Shown: one piece after another, positions 17,144 through 24,561 of the stretch
Layout of the letters: each line of letters opens with the position of its first letter
Numbering within the stretch: the stretch's first letter is position 1
Assembly (NCBI GenBank): GCA_020631815.1
Contig: JACKGW010000001.1
Location: 1-64,000 of the forward strand
Direction of reading: 5' to 3'
Source: Planctomycetota bacterium
GTDB taxonomy: Bacteria; Planctomycetota; PLA2; JAEUHO01
Length of the DNA stretch: 64,000 bases
Made by a program: the position numbers and the translations under genes
The notes under the pieces: model-generated
Seen by the model: only the letters and a program-made list of their open reading frames with translations
What the model was told of the DNA's origin: nothing
Databases searched by the model: none

Positions 17144-18916
17144 ATGCGTCGATCGACAGGGCTTCTTGCTGCCGTCCTTCCCTTGGTCTTCACGGGCTGC
17201 GGCGGGGGCGGCGTGCAGTTCGATCCGCCCGGCGGGCCCCCGCCGCTCACGGCGGGGTGCCAGGGCGGCCTTGGCATCGTGCAGGAGACCGACGAGCAGG
17301 CGTACCTGCAGATCGGCGGCGCCTTCGACCAGCTGCGTCATGACGAGGGCCCTGGCAATCCGCCCGTCAAGATGACCACCAAGATCGACACGTACATCCG
17401 CGAGTACATGTGCGAGAACGACATCCCGGGCGTGGGCTTGGGCATCGTCTGGCAGGGGAACCTCGTCTACGTCAAGGGCTACGGCCTGGCCCGCGGATGG
17501 GGCACGCCCGGTACGGGCGACGACGTGCCGGTGCGTGGACAGCGCACGAGGTTCCGCTGGGCGTCCGTGTCCAAGTGCATCACCGGCCTCGCGTCCGTCA
17601 TCGCGAGTCTGGAGGAGGACGGACAGGGCATCCCCTACTTCGACTTGGACGCCGACTTGCAGGGTAGCTACCGATGCACCAGCGAGGTCTGCGCGTACCA
17701 GATCCCAAACTCGTACTACCCGGACTGGTTCGATCCCACGGACGACAACCCGGTGCCCTGGCCTCTGACGATCGATCCCGTGCCTTCGACGGACGACACG
17801 TACGCGTTCACGCCGCGACGCTTGCTCGCCCATCGTTGCGGCGTCATGCACTACGGTGACGGCGACCCGGCCGACCCAAGCGGATCGCCGTCGGCCGCGG
17901 AGCGGGCCGCGAACGTCGGGTTCGTGTGGGCCGTGGACCAGTGGACAGGCTTGCCGCTCGTGCACCTGCCGGGGACCGACGGCACCTACTCGTCGTACGG
18001 CTACAACATGGCGGGAGCGGCGCTCGACTGGGCCGTTCCGGGCACGTACTGGAGCTACGTCAAGTCGCGCATCGCCGACATGACGCAGCCATCGCCGATG
18101 CTGTACCTCCACCCCGACGACACGAACGACCCGGCGTACGCAGCGGCCCCATGGTTCACGGCCCAGGATCGGGCCCACGGCTACAGCCAGGACGAGACCA
18201 CGGGCGAGATCTTCCTGAACACCACGCCCGACGACGTCAGCTGGAAGCTCCCCTCCGGCGGCTTCATCTCGACGGTGGCGGACATGGCGCTGTTCGCCGA
18301 GGGCCTCCTCAACAACCGCTTCCTCGACGCGTCGGGCATGGACCTGTACCTGACGCCCCAGGCCAACGCGGCACAGGGTCTGCCAGGCACGCCCACCGAG
18401 GGGTATGCGTTCGGGATCGGGGTCGGCGTCAAGAGCGGTGAGCGGATTGGCGCGCACAACGGTGGCCAGCAAGACGCGGCGACCCGCTTGGTGATCTACC
18501 CCGATGGGCTGGATCCGAGCGTGGGGAAGCTCGGCATCGTCTTGATGTCCAACGCGCGCTACTTCGACCGCAACGCCGTGGCCAACCAGGTGGAGGCGTT
18601 CCTGCGCAACCCATACGTGCCGCCGGGGCCTGAAGGCATCGTGTTCAACGGAACCGATCCGCGCAACCCCGACTGGGCGGCGGACGACTTCGCCAATCGC
18701 CAGACCTACGGCCCGTATGCCGACCAGGGCGAGTACGTCGATCCCGAGCTCGACCTCTACGATGAGCAACCGTTCCGTGCGCTCGCCCAACGCTACGACC
18801 CGAACTTCGTCTGGGTGCCCACGCACGACCCGATCGAGCCGACCGAGGACGACCCCGCGCTCGAGACGCCGGAAGAGGCGGCGCGACGCATCCTGGTTGA
18901 CCCGCCGCCCCGGTAG
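17144..18916 (+). CDS. Beta-lactamase-fold serine hydrolase, lipoprotein
   Basis: A 590-residue lipoprotein (signal MRRSTGLLAAVLPLVFTGCG) of the class C beta-lactamase / penicillin-binding-like serine hydrolase family. The nucleophile motif S-x-x-K is Ser141-Val-Ser-Lys144. The second motif is the Tyr282-Ser-Ser version seen in LACTB/EstB-like members, followed by YGYN. The third is His438-Asn-Gly-Gly in place of KTG. The substrate is probably an ester or peptide rather than an antibiotic, since family members include esterases, D-aminopeptidases and peptidases. A C-terminal extension of about 110 acidic residues lies outside the catalytic domain. The start has AAGGGAG upstream. The next gene follows after 9 bp, so they may be co-transcribed. 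Confidence 0.85.
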   Translation: MRRSTGLLAAVLPLVFTGCGGGGVQFDPPGGPPPLTAGCQGGLGIVQETDEQAYLQIGGAFDQLRHDEGPGNPPVKMTTKIDTYIREYMCENDIPGVGLGIVWQGNLVYVKGYGLARGWGTPGTGDDVPVRGQRTRFRWASVSKCITGLASVIASLEEDGQGIPYFDLDADLQGSYRCTSEVCAYQIPNSYYPDWFDPTDDNPVPWPLTIDPVPSTDDTYAFTPRRLLAHRCGVMHYGDGDPADPSGSPSAAERAANVGFVWAVDQWTGLPLVHLPGTDGTYSSYGYNMAGAALDWAVPGTYWSYVKSRIADMTQPSPMLYLHPDDTNDPAYAAAPWFTAQDRAHGYSQDETTGEIFLNTTPDDVSWKLPSGGFISTVADMALFAEGLLNNRFLDASGMDLYLTPQANAAQGLPGTPTEGYAFGIGVGVKSGERIGAHNGGQQDAATRLVIYPDGLDPSVGKLGIVLMSNARYFDRNAVANQVEAFLRNPYVPPGPEGIVFNGTDPRNPDWAADDFANRQTYGPYADQGEYVDPELDLYDEQPFRALAQRYDPNFVWVPTHDPIEPTEDDPALETPEEAARRILVDPPPR

Positions 18917-18925
18917 CCGCGTACG

Positions 18926-19387
18926 ATGCGGGTCGCCATGGCGAGCGGAACCCAAGACACGAAGGCAACCGGGTCCCACGAGAGCGGCGCTGGCCGCCTC
19001 GGCAGCGGCGTTGGCATTTGGATCGGCTGTTTTGGATGGCTGATCGGGTTCCTGGTCGTGGCGTACGACGCCCTGGATGTGCTGTGGCCCGAGCTGCTGG
19101 GTGGCGCGCTGCTGACGACCGCGTTGGCCTGGGCGCTGGCTCGACGTGCTCCGCGGCAACTCCAGGCGAGCACGTGGATGCCGCTCCTGCTGGCTGCGAT
19201 CGGTGTGCTGGTCCTGTACTACGCGCTCGTCGTCGAACCGGCGCTGCTCCGCGTCCCGCATGTCGTGGACCGCATGCGCCGCCTCGGGTCCGTGGTCACC
19301 GTGCCGTGGTGGGTCGGCGCCGCCGTGCTGGCCACCGGCGCGGTGTGGTGGTGGGCACTGCGTCGGGGGGACGCACCGGGGAAGTAG
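18926..19387 (+). CDS. Small multi-pass membrane protein, unknown function
   Basis: A 153-residue protein with about four hydrophobic helices (near 28-48, 56-72, 84-105 and 124-145) and a basic end. I do not recognise a family. It begins 9 bp after the serine hydrolase stop, suggesting an operon. Two ATG codons compete (18926 and 18938) and neither has a clear ribosome binding site, so translational coupling to the hydrolase is likely. It is followed by copy D of the 63-bp repeat, which belongs to the convergent gene. Confidence 0.6.
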   Translation: MRVAMASGTQDTKATGSHESGAGRLGSGVGIWIGCFGWLIGFLVVAYDALDVLWPELLGGALLTTALAWALARRAPRQLQASTWMPLLLAAIGVLVLYYALVVEPALLRVPHVVDRMRRLGSVVTVPWWVGAAVLATGAVWWWALRRGDAPGK

Positions 19388-19430
19388 GTTCGAGCCAGGT
19401 CCCGCAGGCTCTTCGGCCAGCGGAGTGCAC

Positions 19431-19493
19431 GCGGAGTCCCGGCAAGTCCCATGGATCATGGGGAATAGCTCATGAGACTTGCCCGCACTCCGT
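19431..19493 (-). repeat. 63-bp palindromic intergenic repeat, copy D
   Basis: The right arm TGCCCGCACTCCGT (19480-19493) is perfect; the left arm GCGGAGTCCCGGCA (19431-19444) has three changes. The centre keeps CCATGG and CTCATGAG. It begins 28 bp beyond the stop codon of the minus-strand carboxypeptidase-regulatory-like gene and lies between convergent genes. Confidence 0.85.
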
Positions 19494-19521
19494 ACCTCCG
19501 CGGGCCGCAGTCACACGGCGA

Positions 19522-20307
19522 CTACCGAACCCGCTGACGAGCCCCTTCCGCGGGAGCCGTCGCCACCTGCACGCGCGCGGCAAACTCGAGTCGTACGGCG
19601 CGGTCGGCAGGCACGTTGAAGCTCGTGGATCCCGACAGGAACGATAGATCGGGCTCGCGGCGGCCAGGGAGCCAGAGGCTGCCCATCAGCGTCCAGGTCC
19701 CGGGCTTGAGACCGTGGATCGTGAACGGCCTGCCGAGGGGAAGAAGGAGCTCCCACGTGGGCTCTCCACCTTCGGCGGGCTCCTGACCGGCCGGTCCCTC
19801 ACCCGTCGCAAAGAGGAAGCAGTGTGCCGTTCGCGTTCCCGCGTCCTCGGCGGTCGTGCCCAGCTCCACCTCGATGGCGTGGCCCGTCGGCACGAGGTCG
19901 CCCAAGTCGACGAGTCCAAGCTCCGATCCGCTCGCGACGGTGGACATCACGGCAAGGTGCCGACCCGACGGATCCCACCCGCTGGCGACGATGCGGGACC
20001 GCCCGGCACTCAGCCCCACCAGTGTGGCGAGCCCATGCGCATCAGCGGTCGCTCGGGCTTGGCCTTGCAGGGCACCGGCGTGCATCCAGAACGAGCTCAC
20101 GGTGGCTCCTGCGAGCGGGTTGCCGTCGGAACCGCGAATCGTCATGGTCAGGCCCGAGGGCGGGGCTTCCCCCTCACGCGTCGGAGCCTCCGTGGTGTCG
20201 CGGCGTCCTTCGCCGTCGCGATCTCCACGCCCTGCGAGCGGGGTGCGCCAGGCCACGAGTACCACCAGAAGCACAAGCCCAAGGGCGATCGTCCAGCGAG
20301 TCGGCAT
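19522..20307 (-). CDS. Membrane-anchored carboxypeptidase-regulatory-like domain protein
   Basis: A 261-residue protein with an N-terminal membrane anchor (about 5-22) and a low-complexity linker, then a beta-sandwich of the carboxypeptidase-regulatory / Cna-B type (MTIRGSDGNPLAGATVSSFW and GLKPGTWTLMGSLWLPG are the typical start and end strands). Its architecture is a small version of the 1255-residue repeat protein at 24562-28329 and of the protein at 56893-58542, so these look like one paralogous surface family. The start has AAGGGGA upstream. The function is structural or binding at most; no catalytic residues are seen. Confidence 0.7.
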   Translation of the reverse strand: MPTRWTIALGLVLLVVLVAWRTPLAGRGDRDGEGRRDTTEAPTREGEAPPSGLTMTIRGSDGNPLAGATVSSFWMHAGALQGQARATADAHGLATLVGLSAGRSRIVASGWDPSGRHLAVMSTVASGSELGLVDLGDLVPTGHAIEVELGTTAEDAGTRTAHCFLFATGEGPAGQEPAEGGEPTWELLLPLGRPFTIHGLKPGTWTLMGSLWLPGRREPDLSFLSGSTSFNVPADRAVRLEFAARVQVATAPAEGARQRVR

Positions 20308-20354
20308 GAGGTCCCCTTGGCGGCGGTCGCGCGGGCTTCGCGGCGTGCCGGAGT

Positions 20355-20939
20355 CTAGCGGCGCGTGAGCGCTCGCGCTGGAGAGAGGCCCGAGGACGGC
20401 GCGTGGCCCCCCCCTCCTCGGGAGGTCAGCCAGGGCGAGGCGAACAACACGGAAGGCGTCAGCTCGAAGCCCGGGATGACCCGAGAGCGTGCGCTCTGGT
20501 CCTCGACTTGCGACGTGATCCCGTCCAAATCGACGATGTCGATGCGCTGTCGGACGCGATCCACCAGCCAGACTTCCCGTACACCGAGGCCCAAGTAGCG
20601 ACGCGCCTTGTACTCGCGGTCGCGCGGCTCCGTGGAGGGCGAGAGAATCTCGAACACGACCGCCGGCACGCCGACGTACTGGGCTTCGTCGTCGGGCGGC
20701 TTGTCGTGGACGACGATGTCGGGGACGAAGACGTTGACCTCGTCGACGAGCACGTCCAGGGGACGAGGGCCGAAGGCGTCAGGTCCGAGCAGCGCTCCCA
20801 GTGCCGCAAGGATCCGATTCTGGATTCGTTGGTGTCCCCAACGAGGCGAGGGCTGCTTGACGAGAAGTCCGTCCAGCAGCTCTACGGGCACGCCCTCGGG
20901 CATCGCCTCGTAGTCGTTTCGTGTGAAAAGCACGGTCAT
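20355..20939 (-). CDS. Uma2-type restriction-endonuclease-fold protein (DUF820)
   Basis: A 194-residue member of the Uma2/DUF820 family, which has a PD-(D/E)xK nuclease fold. Visible family motifs are the N-terminal YEAMPEGVPVELLDGLLV, the acidic VPDIVV, VFEILSPST and a Lys-Tyr helix ending in GVREVWLVD. The family is expanded in cyanobacteria and planctomycetes; its substrate and biological role are not settled. I chose the ATG at 20939 over the GTG two codons earlier. The C-terminal tail (GGGGHAPSSGLSPARALTRR) is beyond the fold. It is a single gene between convergent and divergent neighbours. Confidence 0.85.
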   Translation of the reverse strand: MTVLFTRNDYEAMPEGVPVELLDGLLVKQPSPRWGHQRIQNRILAALGALLGPDAFGPRPLDVLVDEVNVFVPDIVVHDKPPDDEAQYVGVPAVVFEILSPSTEPRDREYKARRYLGLGVREVWLVDRVRQRIDIVDLDGITSQVEDQSARSRVIPGFELTPSVLFASPWLTSRGGGGHAPSSGLSPARALTRR

Positions 20940-21095
20940 GGTCACACCAGGATATCGCCTGACCGCCGGGGTCGGTCACGCCCCGGAAGGGCGCAAGCTG
21001 GCTTGCCGAAGTGCATGAAACCGGCGTCTCGGGGCGCCATGCGGCGCCCATCCTCATTCGGTAGCCTGGGGGACCAGCCACGTGGAGGCTCTGGG

Positions 21096-21953
21096 ATGCA
21101 CCTTCGCCATGCGTTCGTGATGTTGGCACTCGCGGCGTCCGTAGCCTTGGCTGGCTGCGGCGGGGGCGGCTCGGGCTCGTCGGGCCCGGCGCGATTTGGC
21201 ATCCACATCGTCACGTCGGCCAACCGCGATGCGTCGGGGGCCAGCACCCTGCAGCACCCCGCGCTCGATGGCAACTCCAGTGCCTTGCTGCTCATCACGC
21301 AAGTGTGGAACTACGGCAACGAGACGGGGGTCTACAACAACCACCCCGTAGGCGTGGGCTACGACATCGCTGCCGGTCGGTGGAAGATCTACAACCGCGA
21401 CGGCGCAACACTTCCCCTGCAGAGTCGATTTGCATACCGCATCGTCACGGGAGACTCCGACTCGTTCGCTTGGATTGCATCCCCGGCGAACATCACGACG
21501 TACGCCAGCACGATCAGCCATCCTGCTGCGACAACGAATGCCTCGCACATCTTGCTCTTCACGCACAACTGGAACCCGGCTGGTGGGCCGGGTGTGTGAA
21601 ACCTCAACATCGTAGGTTCCGCCGCTGCTGGGGGCGGTTGGCGGCTGGTGAATCTCGACTTCACGACGCCCTTCCCACCCAGCACGGCGTACAACGTGAC
21701 CGTGCGCCCCGTGGCCGCGGATGACTACGTTCACCTGACCGCGGCCGCCAACGTCAATGGGAACTCAACGACTCTCACCCATCCGCTTCTCGATGGGAAT
21801 CCCGACGCCGTCTTCCAGGTGTCTCACTACTGGGGCGGGGGTGCCAACGAGCGCAACATCGGCGTCTGGTACGACGGATCGAAGTGGCGGATCTTCAATC
21901 AGGCCGGCACGGAGATGCCCTCTGGCCGCTTCTTCTTCGTGAGCATCGACTAG
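21096..21953 (+). pseudogene. Lipoprotein of DUF7452-like repeats interrupted by an in-frame TGA
   Basis: The frame starts with a lipoprotein signal (MHLRHAFVMLALAASVALAG then CGGGG) and encodes three repeats of about 85 residues with the pattern HPxLDGNxxALLxxTxxWN...GVYNNH...WKIYNRDG, which I know as DUF7452-type. At codon 168 (21597-21599) a TGA interrupts the second repeat. The same frame continues without a shift through NLNIVGSAAAGGGWRLVNLD and a good third repeat to TAG. The interrupted site aligns with Tyr in GVYNNH of repeat 1. A nonsense mutation or sequencing error is the simplest reading. Selenocysteine insertion is possible in principle, because the genome appears to use it at 54107-55297. 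The start has GGAGG 7 nt upstream. Confidence 0.7.
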
Positions 21954-22870
21954 CGTCGCTTGTTGCGCGCATCGCCGTTCGTCTGCGCCAGGGGGACGAC
22001 GAGACGGAAGCCCACGTAGGAGCGGCGTTCGTCGTTTCCCTGCACGCCGATCCGCCACGCGGCCCTGAGCATGTCGGGGTGCTCACCAAAGGCGCCACCA
22101 CGCGTGCCGCGCGAGTCGCCGTCGCGGCCGAGAGGGTCCTGCACAGGCTCGGAGCCGTAGGGATCGTCGGCGTAGGCGTCGAGGCACCACTCGCGAACGT
22201 TGCCGTGCACCTCGTGCAAGCCCCACGGGCTTGCGGGCAGCGAGCCGACGTCGACGGGAACGCGGAGCTTGTCCCCCGCCGGGCGTCCGTCCGTAGACGG
22301 CCCGTCGTCGTAGCAGGCCATCTCCGGCGAGGCCGTCGCGCCCCACCAGTAGGCCGTTTGCGTCCCGGCACGGCAGGCACGTTCCCACTCGGCTTCGGTG
22401 GGCAGCCGGTAGGTGCGTACGCCGTCGCGCTCGCTCAGCCACGCGGCGAAGGCGACGGCGTCGCTCCACGAGACGTGGACGACGGGTTGTTCATCGCCGT
22501 TTAGGGACTGGCCACGGACTGCGTGGCTGTCGTGCTGCGGACGGAAGCGGCGGTACTGCCGATTGGTGACTTCGGTCGTCTGGACGTAGTACGGGTGCGT
22601 GAGCGTCACGCGATGTGGCGTCTCGAGCTCGTCGCGCCCGGCTTCGTCAGCGGGGGAGCCCATGACGAAGGTGCCGCCCGGGATCAGGACGAAGCGCATC
22701 CCCAGCTCGTTTTCGAAGGCAGGAGGCACGCCGTGCGTCTTGGCGGCCTGCACCTGCTCGGTCGCGAGCTTGGCCCAGGCGGGGGCCACGGGCGGTACGT
22801 CGGCTGGCTCGCCGCACCCGACCAGGGCGAGCAAGAGGGCGGCAAGGGTCGAGGGGAAGACGCGACGCAC
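21950..22870 (-). CDS. Formylglycine-generating-enzyme-like (SUMF1 family) lipoprotein
   Basis: A 306-residue exported protein with a lipoprotein signal (LLALVGCGEP) and a complete FGE-sulfatase fold domain from about residue 55 (MRFVLIPGGTFVMGSP) through TEVTNRQYRRF, YRLPTEAEWERACRAG, HEVHGNVREWCLDAY and TRGGAF. True FGEs oxidise a sulfatase cysteine to formylglycine; many relatives have other or no catalytic roles. No sulfatase lies nearby, so the substrate is open. The start is a GTG at 22870 with no clear ribosome binding site. Its stop codon shares the tetranucleotide CTAG with the stop of the convergent gene. Confidence 0.85.
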   Translation of the reverse strand: MRRVFPSTLAALLLALVGCGEPADVPPVAPAWAKLATEQVQAAKTHGVPPAFENELGMRFVLIPGGTFVMGSPADEAGRDELETPHRVTLTHPYYVQTTEVTNRQYRRFRPQHDSHAVRGQSLNGDEQPVVHVSWSDAVAFAAWLSERDGVRTYRLPTEAEWERACRAGTQTAYWWGATASPEMACYDDGPSTDGRPAGDKLRVPVDVGSLPASPWGLHEVHGNVREWCLDAYADDPYGSEPVQDPLGRDGDSRGTRGGAFGEHPDMLRAAWRIGVQGNDERRSYVGFRLVVPLAQTNGDARNKRR

Positions 22871-22921
22871 GACGAAGGAATGATGCCGCGCAGGACGCAG
22901 GCCGCCGCAAGCCCCGAGCCG

Positions 22922-23002
22922 CTAGCGCCCTCGCGGGCAGCGCCCGCACCGCTTGTGCTTGGGCTTGTCGCAGCAGTGCTTCTTCAGCTTCTTCTTTGAC
23001 AT
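22922..23002 (-). CDS. 26-residue Lys/Cys-rich small protein
   Basis: A very short gene beginning MSKKKLKKHCCDKPK and ending with KRCGRCPRGR. GGAG lies 6 nt before the ATG. The pattern of many lysines with CC and C-x2-C recalls a small conserved protein seen in other bacteria, and the cysteines could bind zinc or another metal. That recognition is from memory and would need a search. It stands upstream of the FGE-like gene on the same strand. Confidence 0.55.
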   Translation of the reverse strand: MSKKKLKKHCCDKPKHKRCGRCPRGR

Positions 23003-23366
23003 CGCGACTCCGCGGGCGTCTCTTTTGAGAGAGACTCGCAAAGTCATAGCTGCTGGCCGTGGAGTGGCAAGCGAGGGGCGACGGCCAGCCTGCTGGTCGC
23101 CCGCCGCCGAACCGTATCTCCAGCGATACGAAAAGCGGCGGAGTCCCGCCGCCCCCGCCGCGGCGGCCCCCTGTTTCCTGGGCTCTGCAGGTGCCCCTCT
23201 ATGCCGGAATTCGGCGCCTGTCGCCCTGGCGATACGAGCACGGCCGTGGACCCGTCAGCTGCCGAGCGCCAGAATCCGGCGCCGCGCCGGTCCCGGGGCG
23301 ACACGCACGGGCGACGGACCGATGCTTGGGGAGAGCGGGCGGGAAGGTCCGGCGACAGGAGCAGGG
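23003..23366. other. Gene-free interval with GC-rich hairpins
   Basis: I see no supported gene here. Two adjacent hairpins stand out: CGTATC/GATACG (23113-23130) and GCGGCGG-AGTC-CCGCCGC (23135-23152). The second 18-mer also occurs, exactly, inside the HEAT gene at 15984-16001. Further imperfect CCGG-rich dyads lie near 23204 and 23268. The promoter of the DUF1697 gene and of the divergent small gene must lie here. Confidence 0.4.
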
Positions 23367-23906
23367 ATGGCAGAGACCCATGTGGCGCTGCTGCGGGGCA
23401 TCAACGTGGGGGGGAAGAACCGCCTGCGGATGGCGGACCTGGTGGACGTGTTCGAGGAGGTGGGGTGCACAGAGGTGCGCACCTACATCCAGAGCGGGAA
23501 CGTGATCTTCGTGGCGGACAAGTCGCTGGCCCGTCGGGTGGCCGCGGAGGTGGCCTCCCGGCTCGACGGGGAGCATGGCCTCGAGGTGCCCGTGATCACG
23601 CGCACGGCCGCCGAGCTGGAGCGCGTGCTCGTCGACAACCCGTACCTCGCCGGCGACACGGACGAGGCCCACCTCCACGTGGCCTTCCTCTCAGCCCGGC
23701 CGGCGCAGTCGCGCATCGCGAAGCTCGATCCGGAGCGCTCGCCGCCGGACACGTTCGAGGTCGTGGGTCGCGAGATCTACCTGCACTGCCCCAAGGGCGT
23801 CGCGCGCAGCAAGCTGACCAACGCGTGGTTCGACAGCGGTCTTGCGACCACGAGCACCATGCGCAACTGGAAGACGGTGCGGAAGCTGGTCGAGCTCGCT
23901 ACCTGA
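23367..23906 (+). CDS. DUF1697 family protein
   Basis: A 179-residue protein that matches the DUF1697 family along its full length. The hallmark N-terminus is HVALLRGINVGGKNRLRMAD, followed by TYIQSGNVIF and the C-terminal GLATTSTMRNWKTVRKL. The family is widespread, cytoplasmic and uncharacterised; a ferredoxin-like fold is usual. The start at 23367 has AGGAG about 8 nt upstream. It converges with the DinB-like gene 14 bp away. Confidence 0.9.
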   Translation: MAETHVALLRGINVGGKNRLRMADLVDVFEEVGCTEVRTYIQSGNVIFVADKSLARRVAAEVASRLDGEHGLEVPVITRTAAELERVLVDNPYLAGDTDEAHLHVAFLSARPAQSRIAKLDPERSPPDTFEVVGREIYLHCPKGVARSKLTNAWFDSGLATTSTMRNWKTVRKLVELAT

Positions 23907-23919
23907 ACGGGCCCTTCGC

Positions 23920-24426
23920 TTACTCGGGCTGCGGCAACCCGTAGAGCGTCCACGTGTTCACGGGCTTGCCTTGCAGCTTCAAGTAGTAGAAGAGCTGCGA
24001 CTTGTGCAGGTTGAGGTGGTTGACCATCTGCAGCACCTGCTGGCCGAGCGGGCGAGCCACGGGCTCCCACGGCGCCTGCACCATGCGCGAGGCGAGCGCC
24101 TCTTCGCCAGCGGCAGAGATGGCGTCGAGTACGCGCTGCTTGTCCTTGGCCAGCTCGGCCTTGGCTTCGGCCACGCTCTCGACGGAGGTGGGGGGCTGGT
24201 CCTTCGCCTCGCCCTTCATCACCTGCGGCCAGCGGTCGTGGACGAAGTTGGCCGCGCACCAGCCGCAGGCGTCGCTCAGGTGTCGCAGCAGCTTCCGCGT
24301 GCTCATCCACTCCACGCCGGACTCGGGAGCCCAGTCGAGCTTGTCGTCGTCGACAAGGTTCATCAGGCCTTCCGTGGCCCGGTAGGTGTCCTCGATCTCG
24401 CTGTGCAGCAGCTCGGTCCAGTTCAT
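23920..24426 (-). CDS. DinB-like four-helix-bundle protein
   Basis: A 168-residue member of the DinB/YfiT-like superfamily, which form four-helix bundles with a metal site of three histidines. Candidate ligands are His in LLRHLSDACGW and the HxxxH of NHLNLHKSQLFYYL. Relatives include thiol-dependent transferases (mycothiol or bacillithiol S-transferases) and detoxification proteins, but the reaction here is unknown. GAGGAGG lies 7 nt upstream of the ATG. A second, unrelated-looking DinB-type protein is encoded at 58605-59123. Confidence 0.8.
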   Translation of the reverse strand: MNWTELLHSEIEDTYRATEGLMNLVDDDKLDWAPESGVEWMSTRKLLRHLSDACGWCAANFVHDRWPQVMKGEAKDQPPTSVESVAEAKAELAKDKQRVLDAISAAGEEALASRMVQAPWEPVARPLGQQVLQMVNHLNLHKSQLFYYLKLQGKPVNTWTLYGLPQPE

Positions 24427-24561
24427 GGCATGTCCTCCTCGGGGGAGTGCTTGTACCAGGGGGCGAGGGGCGCTCGGGGCCGAGGGCGGAGGCCCGGCTC
24501 ACTTGCGCTCCGCTCGCGTCACTCGGTACGCTCGTTGATGGGGTGATCGAGGAGAAGGCCG

